The notes beneath the pieces were generated by a model. The model saw only the letters and a list, made by a program, of their open reading frames with translations, was not told where the DNA came from and searched no databases. A stretch of 64,000 nt of DNA, taken from contig CP053031.1 of the NCBI GenBank assembly GCA_021496505.1, positions 2,162,001-2,226,000 on the forward strand, given 5' to 3'. Positions 14,442 through 21,426 of the stretch are shown here, piece by piece (the stretch's first letter is position 1; each line of letters opens with the position of its first letter). The position numbers and the translations under genes were made by a program. Origin of the DNA: Thermoleophilia bacterium SCSIO 60948 (lineage in GTDB: Bacteria > Actinomycetota > Thermoleophilia > Solirubrobacterales > 70-9).

Positions 14442-15191
14442 TCAGGTGCCGATCGGGACCGACGCGAACGCCGCGGTCGTCGGCTGCTCCGACCCGCCGC
14501 GAGGCTCCTCGGTCATCAGGACCGCGTCGGCGCCCTCGAGCGACTGGGTGACGGCCGCCTCGGCACTCCCGTCCTCGCGCGGGACGAAGATGCTCGACGG
14601 CTCGACGCCGCCGTTGCGCTGGACCCACAACTGGTAGACGTGGCCGCGATCGACCGGGGCGATCTCATCGACCCGCAGCGTCCCGCCTTCCGCCGGATCG
14701 CTGACCGCGAGCGTCGCGCCGAACTCGCCGTTGCCGCCGAGATTGCGCGCCTCGAGCGTCGTCGTAGACGTACCGGGCGCCTGCTCGGCGCCCTGCGTGG
14801 CGATCAGCGCGGTCGCCACGCCGGCGAGGACCAGGATCACGGCGCCGAGGGCGATCGCCGGGCGGCGAGCGAGCGGCACCAGCACGCGTTGGGCGAACGA
14901 GGGGCGGCGGTCGGCCTGCGACTCCGGCTGCGTCGCGGGAGTCGTGGCTGCGTCGCGCTCGACCTCGGCCATCAGCGCTCGCTTGAGCCGCTCGGGCGGG
15001 CGGCGTTGTTCGACCGACGCCGGCAGCACGTCGACGGCGGGCCCGAGCCAGCGGAGCTCGGCGCGACAGGCCGCGCATTCGTCGAGATGCGCCTCGACGG
15101 CATCGAGCTCACCGGGCGGCAGCGCGCCCAGCGCGTAGGCCGCGAGGTTCTCGCGTAGCGCTTCGTGGTTCGTCTCGCGCGGCGCGCTCAC
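14442..15191 (-). CDS. RskA-type anti-sigma factor
   Basis: This 249-residue membrane-anchored anti-sigma factor has an N-terminal zinc-binding anti-sigma domain (VEAHLDECAACRAELRWL, the HxxxCxxC motif), one transmembrane helix near residues 105-125 (PAIALGAVILVLAGVATALIA) and an extracytoplasmic RskA_C domain (GHVYQLWVQRNGGVEPSSIF). It should hold the sigma factor encoded just upstream until an envelope signal triggers its proteolysis. The start overlaps the sigma gene stop by four bases. In Mycobacterium the homologue RskA partners SigK and is cut by an intramembrane site-2 protease. A rhomboid gene, a different intramembrane protease, lies directly downstream here, but a role in this pathway is only speculation. 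Confidence 0.92.
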   Translation of the reverse strand: MSAPRETNHEALRENLAAYALGALPPGELDAVEAHLDECAACRAELRWLGPAVDVLPASVEQRRPPERLKRALMAEVERDAATTPATQPESQADRRPSFAQRVLVPLARRPAIALGAVILVLAGVATALIATQGAEQAPGTSTTTLEARNLGGNGEFGATLAVSDPAEGGTLRVDEIAPVDRGHVYQLWVQRNGGVEPSSIFVPREDGSAEAAVTQSLEGADAVLMTEEPRGGSEQPTTAAFASVPIGT

Positions 15192-15829
15192 GGCAGTGCC
15201 TCCTCGGCCTCGGTCACAGACATACCCTCGGCGAGCCCGGCGCGGACCTTCTCGAGACCGAGCCGCATCCGCCCCTTCACGGTGCCGAGCGGAACGTTCA
15301 GCATCGAGGCGATCTCAGAGTGGCTGAACCCGCCGAAATAGGCGAGGCCGATGACCTCGGACTGATCGGACGGAAGCTTGCCGAGCAGCCCGCGCAGGCG
15401 GCCGGCGGTCTCGCGGCGGATCGCCTCGGAATCCGTCTCCTCGACGGCGGCGCGGCTCTCGAGCGCGGCATCGTCGTCGTGGTCGAGTTGTCGCGCGGGC
15501 ACCGCGGCGCGCCGCAGCGTGTCGATCGCGCGGTTGCGGACGATCCCGAGCGCCCACGAGCGCACGCTTCCGCGAGCTGGGTCGTAGCGGGTGCCGTTGC
15601 GCCAGATCGAGATGAACGCCTCCTGGACGACGTCCTCGGCCGTGCCGGCCTCACCGACGATCCGGTAGGCGAGCGAATAGGCGGCGGTGCCGTGGCGGTC
15701 GTAGAGAACCTCGAAGGCGGCCGTCTCGCGACGCTCGCAGAGCAGCATCAGCTCCTCGTCGGCGAGCCGCTCCGCTCCGCTCTTCGTCTTGCCCCTATCG
15801 AGCTTCGGCCGCAAGCCGCCCTCCATCAT
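15188..15829 (-). CDS. ECF sigma factor, SigK/RpoE-like
   Basis: This 213-residue extracytoplasmic-function sigma factor has region 2 at about residues 38-105 (FEVLYDRHGTAAYSLAYRIVG, EDVVQEAFISIWRN, RSWALGIVRNRAID) and region 4 at about 145-200 (LPSDQSEVIGLAYFGGFSHSEIA, VPLGTVKGRMRLGLEKVR). It directs RNA polymerase to stress promoters and is paired with the RskA-type anti-sigma factor translated from the overlapping downstream gene. The ATG start at 15829 is followed by a second ATG. The 141-base divergent region to the DUF4383 gene should hold the autoregulated promoter, but I could not assign its -35/-10 with confidence. Confidence 0.93.
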   Translation of the reverse strand: MMEGGLRPKLDRGKTKSGAERLADEELMLLCERRETAAFEVLYDRHGTAAYSLAYRIVGEAGTAEDVVQEAFISIWRNGTRYDPARGSVRSWALGIVRNRAIDTLRRAAVPARQLDHDDDAALESRAAVEETDSEAIRRETAGRLRGLLGKLPSDQSEVIGLAYFGGFSHSEIASMLNVPLGTVKGRMRLGLEKVRAGLAEGMSVTEAEEALP

Positions 15830-15915
15830 GAGCAGAGTTCACTGCAAGGAGAACGGCCAAACGAGATCTCCGGATCACTCGCGGCCGCGTCGGCGCCCGC
15901 CGCTGGCGGCGGCGG

Positions 15916-15921
15916 TAGGGT
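15916..15921 (+). promoter_or_regulatory. -10-like TAGGGT upstream of the DUF4383 gene
   Basis: Plus-strand TAGGGT would place the transcript start near 15928, giving a leader of about 43 bases that contains the AGGGGAG ribosome-binding site in front of the proposed ATC start at 15971. Confidence 0.35.
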
Positions 15922-15970
15922 CGCGGCCGCACCGTCCGGCGACTTCGGCGGTGGGCAGGGGAGCTAGACG

Positions 15971-16573
15971 ATCGGACCGGAAACCGCAACGCCAGCACGC
16001 CTATATGCGCTCGTCGCGGGCGCCGGCCTGACCCTGCTCGGGATCGCCGGGTTCTTCTACGGCTCGAGCTTCGACACGGGGACGCGCGCGATCCGCGCCG
16101 AGCTCGGCGAGGTCCTCGGGGTCTTCGCCGTCAACGGCTGGACGAACGTGCTCCACCTCGTGACCGGGCTGCTCGCCCTGGCACTCGCGACCCGCTCGGC
16201 GCGCAACCTCGCGCTCGGACTCGGCCTCGCCTACATCCTGCTCGCGATCTGGGGACTGCTCACGATCGACCGCGGCGTCGGTGAGATCCTCGGGGTGTTC
16301 GCCGTCAACAGCGCGACGTGCATCCTCTGGCTCCTCGTCGGGCTCGCGGGCACGGCGGCCGGAGCCGCGAGCGGTGAGCTGCCCGCGATGCCGAAGCGCA
16401 ACCCGAGGGAGCGCCCGCGACTGCGCAGATCGACACGAGAGCGGTCGGAGCCCGCCGCCCAGGACCCGGCGCCGGCCCCCGCCCCGCTCGACCCCGAAGC
16501 CGAGCGCGCGGCGCGGCGCCGCGAGCGGCGCGCGAGGCGCTCGAGCGATCCGGGCGAGACCGGCTCGGCCTAG
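15971..16573 (+). CDS. DUF4383 family membrane protein with apparent ATC start codon
   Basis: About 200 residues with four membrane helices. The DUF4383 core is plain: LYALVAGAGLTLLGIAGFFYG, then EVLGVFAVNGWTNVLHLVTGLLAL and a last helix before a charged, proline/alanine-rich cytoplasmic tail. The open frame begins after a TAG at 15965-15967 and contains no ATG, GTG or TTG until position 16148, which would delete the first helix and the conserved NxxH loop start. ATC at 15971, giving MIGPETATPARLY, is preceded by AGGGGAG about seven bases upstream and matches where family members begin. The function is unknown. It ends convergently with the next gene on a shared CTAG. Confidence 0.72.
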   Translation: MGPETATPARLYALVAGAGLTLLGIAGFFYGSSFDTGTRAIRAELGEVLGVFAVNGWTNVLHLVTGLLALALATRSARNLALGLGLAYILLAIWGLLTIDRGVGEILGVFAVNSATCILWLLVGLAGTAAGAASGELPAMPKRNPRERPRLRRSTRERSEPAAQDPAPAPAPLDPEAERAARRRERRARRSSDPGETGSA

Positions 16574-16890
16574 CGGCGCGGCAGGCGCTCGGCGGCGATC
16601 CGCCTGATGCCCGTGGGCCTGCGTCGGCGGCGCCACTCGAGCACGACCAGCGCGCCGGCGGCCGCGCCCCCCGCGACAGTCGCGGCGACCGGGCGCACCC
16701 AGTTCCGCGGGTCGCGCAGCGCCCTGAGCTCGGCGTCGGAGATGTCGTCCGCCCAGCTCGTCAGCTCGTTGGCGGCCGAGTCGGCGATCGCCTGGAGGCG
16801 GCCCTGGACGCGGTCCATGAGCCGCGGCGGCGGGTCGATCGGCCGCAACGCGTCGGAGAGCAGCGCCTCGAGCGTCCCGCCGTTACTCAT
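16570..16890 (-). CDS. Small membrane protein following an ECF sigma gene (candidate anti-sigma factor)
   Basis: This 106-residue protein has a helical N-terminal half (TLEALLSDALRPIDPPPRLMDRVQGRL) and one membrane segment near residues 68-85 (VAATVAGGAAAGALVVLEW) followed by an arginine-rich end. It overlaps the end of the ECF sigma gene by eight bases. The N-terminal pattern 'L..aL.Pi.PP..L..R...rl' resembles the linker seen in short membrane-bound anti-sigma proteins, and the operon position fits. No zinc-binding HxxxCxxC motif is present, so it is not a canonical ZAS anti-sigma factor. The function remains inferred from context. Confidence 0.65.
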   Translation of the reverse strand: MSNGGTLEALLSDALRPIDPPPRLMDRVQGRLQAIADSAANELTSWADDISDAELRALRDPRNWVRPVAATVAGGAAAGALVVLEWRRRRRPTGIRRIAAERLPRR

Positions 16891-17479
16891 CGCCGGACCC
16901 GCGACTTTCCATCGAGGACTCGAGCTGCTTGATCGCGCGGTGGAGCAGCACCTTCGTCGCGCCGTCCGAGCGATCGAGGACGCGTGCGATCTCGTGGTTC
17001 GACATCCCGAGCGCGAAGCGCATGATCAGCGCCTCGCGGCGATCGTCGGGTAGCTGGGCGACCTTCTCGATCACCTCGCGCAGCTCCTCGCGTCCCTCCG
17101 CGACACGCACCGTCGGGTGCGGGTGCGACGGCGGCTCGACGGCGTCGAGCGCCGCCTCGGGGCGCCGCGCGCGGTCGCGGTGGTGGTTCGAGGCGAGGTT
17201 GTGGGCGATGCGGATCAACCACGGGCGCAGCGGCCTGCCGTCGGACTCGCGCCGCGCCCGCTCGAAATGGCGATAGGCCTGGAGGAACGCCTGCTCGGTC
17301 AGGTCCTCGGCGTCGTGATGGTCGCCGACCCGGTAGTAGGCGTAGGAGTAGACGTCGCGCAGGTGGTCGCGATAGAGCTGCTCGAACGCAGCGTCGAGCG
17401 TCGCCTTCGACTCGCGCGGAGCCTCGGCTCGTACCTCCTCCAGACCATCCGAGGGGGCCTCCCCCTCCCCGACTGCCAC
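16883..17479 (-). CDS. ECF-type RNA polymerase sigma factor
   Basis: This 198-residue protein has sigma region 2 (FEQLYRDHLRDVYSYAYYRVGDHHDAEDLTEQ is the core stretch, about residues 32-65; note RPWLIRIAHNLASNHHRD) and region 4 (LPDDRREALIMRFALGMSNHEIARVL, then DGATKVLLHRAIKQLE). It is more distant from SigK than the factor at 15188-15829. The GTG at 17479 is preceded by TAGGCT and six bases, a housekeeping-type leaderless promoter rather than an ECF promoter. The overlapping downstream gene encodes a small membrane protein that may control it. Confidence 0.9.
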   Translation of the reverse strand: MAVGEGEAPSDGLEEVRAEAPRESKATLDAAFEQLYRDHLRDVYSYAYYRVGDHHDAEDLTEQAFLQAYRHFERARRESDGRPLRPWLIRIAHNLASNHHRDRARRPEAALDAVEPPSHPHPTVRVAEGREELREVIEKVAQLPDDRREALIMRFALGMSNHEIARVLDRSDGATKVLLHRAIKQLESSMESRGSGDE

Positions 17480-17485
17480 GAGGCC

Positions 17486-17491
17486 AGCCTA
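17486..17491 (-). promoter_or_regulatory. -10-like TAGGCT, leaderless ECF sigma start
   Basis: TAGGCT, six bases, GTG at 17479. Hexamer and spacing are identical to those of the MaoC and pterin dehydratase genes. Confidence 0.55.
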
Positions 17492-17515
17492 GTCCCGGTG
17501 CCTCTTTCTCGAAGG

Positions 17516-19243
17516 TCATGCCGCCCGGCGCTCGCGCTCCGCCCGTCGCAGCCCGGCGACCCACTCCTGAGGGTCGATCTCGCCGGCGATCAGGCTCGCC
17601 AGACCCTCGAGGCCCGGAGCGCTGACCCCCGCCCCCGCGACCGTCTCGGCGATCAGCGGCAACGAGTCGAGACCTTCCGAGGCCTGACCGATCCGGCCGG
17701 GGATCCGCTCGGCGGGCACACCCGATCCGAGCAGCTCGCCGGCCCGCCGGTTTCGCGAGCCCGATGCGAGCACGGTCGCGGTGAGATCGCCGACGCCGGC
17801 GAGACCCGAGAAGGTCTCGAGGCTGCCGTTCTTGGCCAACGCGTAGTCGACGCACTCGCGCCAGATCCCGGCCGCGGCGATGCCCGCCGCGTTCATCCCG
17901 TAGCCCTCGGCGGCCGCGGCGGCGAGGGTGGCGGCGTTCTTGGCCACCCCGGCCATCTCCACGCCGACGACGTCGTCCGAGCGCTCGCAGACGAGACCGG
18001 CGCGGTCGAACACCTCGCCGAGCTGGACCCGTAGGTCCGAGTCACGCGAGGCGAGGACGAGCGCCGCCATCCCCGAGACCGCCTCGCGGGCGTGCGCGGG
18101 TCCGCCGAGCGAGGCGATCGCGCGGGCACGGACGCGCTCGGCCACGTAGCTGTGGGGCAGTGCGCCCATCGGGGCGACCATCCCCTTCGAGAGCAGCAGG
18201 ACCGAGGTGCGCTGGCCGATCTGGTCGGCGAGCGAGCCGACGACGGCCGGCAGCGACTTCGAGGGAACCGCGAGGCAGATCAGGTCGAGGCCGGCGAGCT
18301 CGATGTCGCCGGCGCGGCGGACGTCGAGGGTCTCGGGCAGGTCGATGTCGGGCAGGTAGGCGGAGTTGCGACGCGTCTTCCGGATCTCCTCGGCGCGCTC
18401 CTCGGTGCGGGTGCCGAGCTGCACCTCGAGGCCGCCCCGGGCCAGCAGGACGGCGACCGCGGTGCCCCAGCTCCCGGCGCCGATGACCGCCGCCTTTCGC
18501 ATCGACGGCAGACCGCCGAGCCACTCCCACTGGAGCTCGATGTTGGGCCAGATCCGTTCGGTGACCGACGCCGCGAGCGCCGGCGAGGGGCGTTCGGTCT
18601 GCGGGAAGCTCATCGGGCGACCGGCGCGGAGCTTGACCTTGCGCGGGCGGATCCGCCAGCCGTTTCGGACATGCTCGGAGCCCATCACCGCGACCGGCAG
18701 GACCTGGGCACCGGCCTCGAGCGCGAGCCTTCCGACGCCGCGCTTAGGGCGCGCGAGGGCTCCGCTTCGGATTCGCGTCCCCTCGGGGAATATGACGACG
18801 GTCCCACCGCGGCGGACGGCGAGCTCGGCAGTCTTCATCGCCGTCTCGTCGGACTGGCCGCGGCGGATCGGGAACGCCCCCAGACGCGACAGGAACCAGC
18901 CCTGGAGCGGCTTCTCGAACAGCTCGACCTTGGCGACGAACTGGATCTGGCGCCGCCACGGCAGCAGCGCGCCGATCACGAACGGGTCGAGGAAGCTGCG
19001 GTGGTTCGAGGCCACGATCATCCCGCCCTCGACCTTCGCGTGCTCGCGACCCGTGCGCTGGAGCCGGAACCAGATCAGGAAGAACGGGACGAACAGAAGC
19101 CGCACGACGGTGTAGAGGATCCGGTTGACGCCGTGCTCACGCGCGTAGGCGTGGTAGGCGTCGAAGCGCTCCTGGCTGATGACGTCATCGCGGCGCGGCG
19201 GCGCCGAGCGCTTTGGCTCCTCGTCCATCTGGACGAGGTACAC
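17516..19243 (-). CDS. PlsC-GpsA fusion: 1-acylglycerol-3-phosphate acyltransferase joined to glycerol-3-phosphate dehydrogenase
   Basis: One 575-residue open frame joins two enzymes of phosphatidic acid synthesis. Residues about 35-245 are a PlsC acyltransferase with NHRSFLD (H81, D86) and IFPEGTR (151-157). Residues 248-575 are an NAD(P)-dependent glycerol-3-phosphate dehydrogenase with GAGSWGTA at 255-262, a middle LAVPSK, the catalytic-lysine stretch GVAKNAATL and the C-terminal GLAGVGDLTATVLASGSRNRR. GpsA makes sn-glycerol-3-phosphate and PlsC acylates lysophosphatidate, so the fusion joins the first and a later step. An internal ATG at 18502 could start a free GpsA but has no ribosome-binding site. 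Both active sites look intact. Confidence 0.9.
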   Translation of the reverse strand: MYLVQMDEEPKRSAPPRRDDVISQERFDAYHAYAREHGVNRILYTVVRLLFVPFFLIWFRLQRTGREHAKVEGGMIVASNHRSFLDPFVIGALLPWRRQIQFVAKVELFEKPLQGWFLSRLGAFPIRRGQSDETAMKTAELAVRRGGTVVIFPEGTRIRSGALARPKRGVGRLALEAGAQVLPVAVMGSEHVRNGWRIRPRKVKLRAGRPMSFPQTERPSPALAASVTERIWPNIELQWEWLGGLPSMRKAAVIGAGSWGTAVAVLLARGGLEVQLGTRTEERAEEIRKTRRNSAYLPDIDLPETLDVRRAGDIELAGLDLICLAVPSKSLPAVVGSLADQIGQRTSVLLLSKGMVAPMGALPHSYVAERVRARAIASLGGPAHAREAVSGMAALVLASRDSDLRVQLGEVFDRAGLVCERSDDVVGVEMAGVAKNAATLAAAAAEGYGMNAAGIAAAGIWRECVDYALAKNGSLETFSGLAGVGDLTATVLASGSRNRRAGELLGSGVPAERIPGRIGQASEGLDSLPLIAETVAGAGVSAPGLEGLASLIAGEIDPQEWVAGLRRAERERRAA

Positions 19244-19282
19244 GCTCTCGGAGGGCCAGTTACGTCGGCTGCGAAAACCGCG

Positions 19283-20356
19283 TCAGCGACCGCCCGCGGG
19301 GCCGTCGATCGCCCGATCGACCAGCGCTCGCAGCTCCTCCTCGCCGGGCGGATCGGCGATCAGCTCGAGCTGGCGTGAGCGCCCGAGGACGGCCTCGACG
19401 ACGTCCGCCGCGCGGTCGGGCCGTTCGGCGAGCGCGCGAAGTCCCGGCGTCCCCCCGGCGAGCTCGCGGAGCCGGCCCGCAACCGCCTCCGCGGCGCCCG
19501 CGACGCCGAGCGCGTCGCCCAGGGCGTGGATCGCGGCCGGGGCGCGGTCGGCCATCGACTCGACCACCAGCGGCAGGACCACGGCGTTCGTCTCGGCGTG
19601 CGGCGAGCCGACCGTGTGAACGAGGCTCTGGCTGACGACGTGGTGGAACGAAAGCGACGTTCCGTCGAGCGCGTAGCCACACAGCAGCGCGCCGAGGCCG
19701 AGCTCGTCGTGGTCGAAGCCTCCCCCGGCGACGGCATCCAGTCCCGAGGCGATGAACCTGACCCCCTCGGCCGCCGCCAGCGAGGAGACCGGGTTCGCGA
19801 TCCGCACCCAGAGGGCCTCGGCGGCGTGCGCGACCGCGTTCATCGCGCTCGCGCGGAGCGTCGCCTCGGGGGCCGAGTCGAGTGCCGCCGGGTCCCAGAG
19901 GACGAGCCTCGGGCGAACCATCGAGCCGGAGCGGCCCTCCGGCATCCGGTGGACGGCGGTCATCTCGGCGCCCGACAGGGTCGTCGGGAGCGCGGCCGCC
20001 GCGCCACGGCCACGGGCCGCGACGACGGCTTTGGCGGAGTCGATGAGACGCCCGCCGCCGAACGCGACGAGCAGGTCCGGGAGCTCTGATTCGACCAGCG
20101 GCGCCGAGAGCTCGGCGACGGGGCCGGGGCCGAGCTGGACGACCTCGGTCGCGCCCTCGCCGACGCCGGGCGGCAGCGCGGATGCGGCGCGCGGCGAACA
20201 GAGCACCGCGTAAGGCTCGTCCCGGTCGGAGAGGATCTCGGCCGCGCGGTCGTGGCAGGCGCGCCCGAAGACGACCCGCCGCTCGCCGTCTCGCCAGTCG
20301 AACCCACCCGAGGGGTCGAGACCGGGCAGCAGCGCGCGTGTGTCGATGTCGGTCAA
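19283..20356 (-). CDS. Iron-containing alcohol dehydrogenase family protein (maleylacetate reductase-like)
   Basis: This 357-residue protein has the Fe-ADH fold: an NAD-binding half with VAFGGGRLIDSAKAV and LPTTLSGAEMT, and a metal-binding helical half with histidines in MNAVAHAAEALW, SFHHVVSQSLVH and GSPHAETNAVVLP. The LSGAEMT loop and overall pattern are closest to maleylacetate reductases of aromatic ring degradation, but no chlorocatechol or hydroxyquinol genes are nearby. The start is TTG at 20356, only one base beyond the tRNA-Thr 3' end, so the gene is probably processed out of a tRNA-containing transcript. No better in-frame start exists nearby. The true substrate is uncertain. Confidence 0.82.
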   Translation of the reverse strand: MTDIDTRALLPGLDPSGGFDWRDGERRVVFGRACHDRAAEILSDRDEPYAVLCSPRAASALPPGVGEGATEVVQLGPGPVAELSAPLVESELPDLLVAFGGGRLIDSAKAVVAARGRGAAAALPTTLSGAEMTAVHRMPEGRSGSMVRPRLVLWDPAALDSAPEATLRASAMNAVAHAAEALWVRIANPVSSLAAAEGVRFIASGLDAVAGGGFDHDELGLGALLCGYALDGTSLSFHHVVSQSLVHTVGSPHAETNAVVLPLVVESMADRAPAAIHALGDALGVAGAAEAVAGRLRELAGGTPGLRALAERPDRAADVVEAVLGRSRQLELIADPPGEEELRALVDRAIDGPAGGR

Positions 20357-20357
20357 G

Positions 20358-20430
20358 AGCCCGGAGCGGGAGTCGAACCCGCAACCTCCGCTTTACAAGA
20401 GCGGCGCTCTGCCAATTGAGCTATCCGGGC
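20358..20430 (-). tRNA. tRNA-Thr (anticodon UGU)
   Basis: A 73-base tRNA. The acceptor stem is GCCCGGA (20430-20424) with its complement at 20365-20359. The anticodon stem CCGCT/AGCGG encloses a TGT anticodon, the T arm has GGTTCGACTCC-type sequence, and the discriminator is U. CCA is not encoded. The D arm AGCTCAATTGGCAGAGC is canonical. Confidence 0.95.
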
Positions 20431-20496
20431 CGGCGGTCGGGGGCCTGCGCCCCCTCGACCTCACGGCAGCGTACGCACGGGCGGGAGAGGATCGCC

Positions 20497-20522
20497 CGGC
20501 GCTCCGCGCCGCTCGGAGCCGG
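20497..20522. terminator. Hairpin downstream of sigH
   Basis: GCTCCG at 20501-20506 pairs with CGGAGC at 20514-20519. It is extended by CCGG/CCGG pairs with one bulged base. It lies ten bases beyond the sigH stop and before the tRNA gene. Confidence 0.45.
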
Positions 20523-20531
20523 CGCGGTCGC

Positions 20532-21221
20532 TCAGGCGAAGACCGCGCGCGAGCTCAGATGCTGGGAGACCTTGCGCTTGACCCGCTGGAGGGCGTTGTC
20601 GACCGTCTTCGTGTCGCACTCGAGACGCTCCCCGATCAGCTCGTAGGAGAGCCCGTCGAGGTAGAGCGACAGGACGCGGCTCTCGAGGTCGGAGAGGACG
20701 CTCGACAGGCACGAGACGAGTGCACCCAGCTCCTCGCTGGCGATGACCCGCTGCGAGGGCTCCTCGCTCGACGGCCCGGGGAGCAGATCCTCGAGCGTCG
20801 TCTCCGCGTCGGACGAGGCCGCCGGCGTCTGCGCGAACGAAACGCACTGGTTGAGCGGAGCGTGCTTGTTGCGGCTCGCTGTCTTGACCGCGGTGATGAT
20901 CTGGCGTGTCACGCAGAGCTCGGCGAAGTTGCGAAAGCTCGACTCGCGGTCGGGCCGGAAGTCGCGGATCGCCTTGTAGAGCCCGACGAGGCCCTCCTGG
21001 ATCAGGTCCTCCGAGTCGCCCCCGAGCAGGAAGTACGACGAGGCCTTGAGCCGCACGAAGCTGCGGTAACGGCGGACGAGCCGCTCGTAGGCATCGGGAC
21101 TGCCCTGCTTGGCGAGCGTGACCAGATAGTGGTCATCAAGCTCGAGTTGAGGTTCAGCCTGTCTGCGGCTGGGTACTGATGCCGGCGAAGCGGCCATTGT
21201 GGCACGGGAAAATGGGGTCAC
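20532..21221 (-). CDS. sigH: RNA polymerase sigma factor, SigH-like (sporulation sigma-H type)
   Basis: This 229-residue sigma factor closely follows the Bacillus SigH pattern: YRSFVRLKASSYFLLGGDSEDLIQEG, then GLYKAIRDFRPD, FAELCVTRQIITAVKTASR, HAPLN, and region 4 LSDLESRVLSLYLDGLSYELIGE and TVDNALQRVKRK. It has the sigma-H layout (region 2, linker, region 4; no region 1.1 or 3). In Bacillus it drives early-stationary and sporulation genes, while here stationary phase or stress is a reasonable guess. The GTG at 21221 is preceded by GGAGGA five bases away. Its own promoter is a clear TTGACA type with a 110-base leader, unlike the leaderless neighbours. Confidence 0.92.
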   Translation of the reverse strand: MTPFSRATMAASPASVPSRRQAEPQLELDDHYLVTLAKQGSPDAYERLVRRYRSFVRLKASSYFLLGGDSEDLIQEGLVGLYKAIRDFRPDRESSFRNFAELCVTRQIITAVKTASRNKHAPLNQCVSFAQTPAASSDAETTLEDLLPGPSSEEPSQRVIASEELGALVSCLSSVLSDLESRVLSLYLDGLSYELIGERLECDTKTVDNALQRVKRKVSQHLSSRAVFA

Positions 21222-21338
21222 TGGGTCCTCCAGATGGTGGATTATCCGGTGACGCCTCCACCTCCCCTGGCGGGCGTCCTCTCCTCAGGGCGACGCTCGG
21301 TCTCGCTCGACCTTAACTTCACCCTTATGTTCGGCGAG

Positions 21339-21366
21339 ACTATGCCGCAAGGCGTTGTTCTGTCAA
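21339..21366 (-). promoter_or_regulatory. sigma-70 type promoter of sigH
   Basis: A perfect -35 TTGACA (minus strand, 21366-21361), a 16-base spacer, and CATAGT as -10 (21344-21339). The predicted start is near 21332, giving a leader of about 110 bases before the GTG of sigH. Confidence 0.65.
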
Positions 21367-21383
21367 CTCCTGCCCGCGAGAAG

Positions 21384-21399
21384 TGCAACCGCGGTTGCA
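21384..21399. promoter_or_regulatory. 16-bp perfect palindrome upstream of the sigH promoter (candidate activator site)
   Basis: TGCAACCGCGGTTGCA reads identically on both strands. Its centre lies about 60 bases upstream of the predicted sigH transcription start, the place where class I activators bind. The regulator is unknown. Confidence 0.45.
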
Positions 21400-21426
21400 G
21401 ATCTCGGCTTCCGTCCGGGCCCGGAG

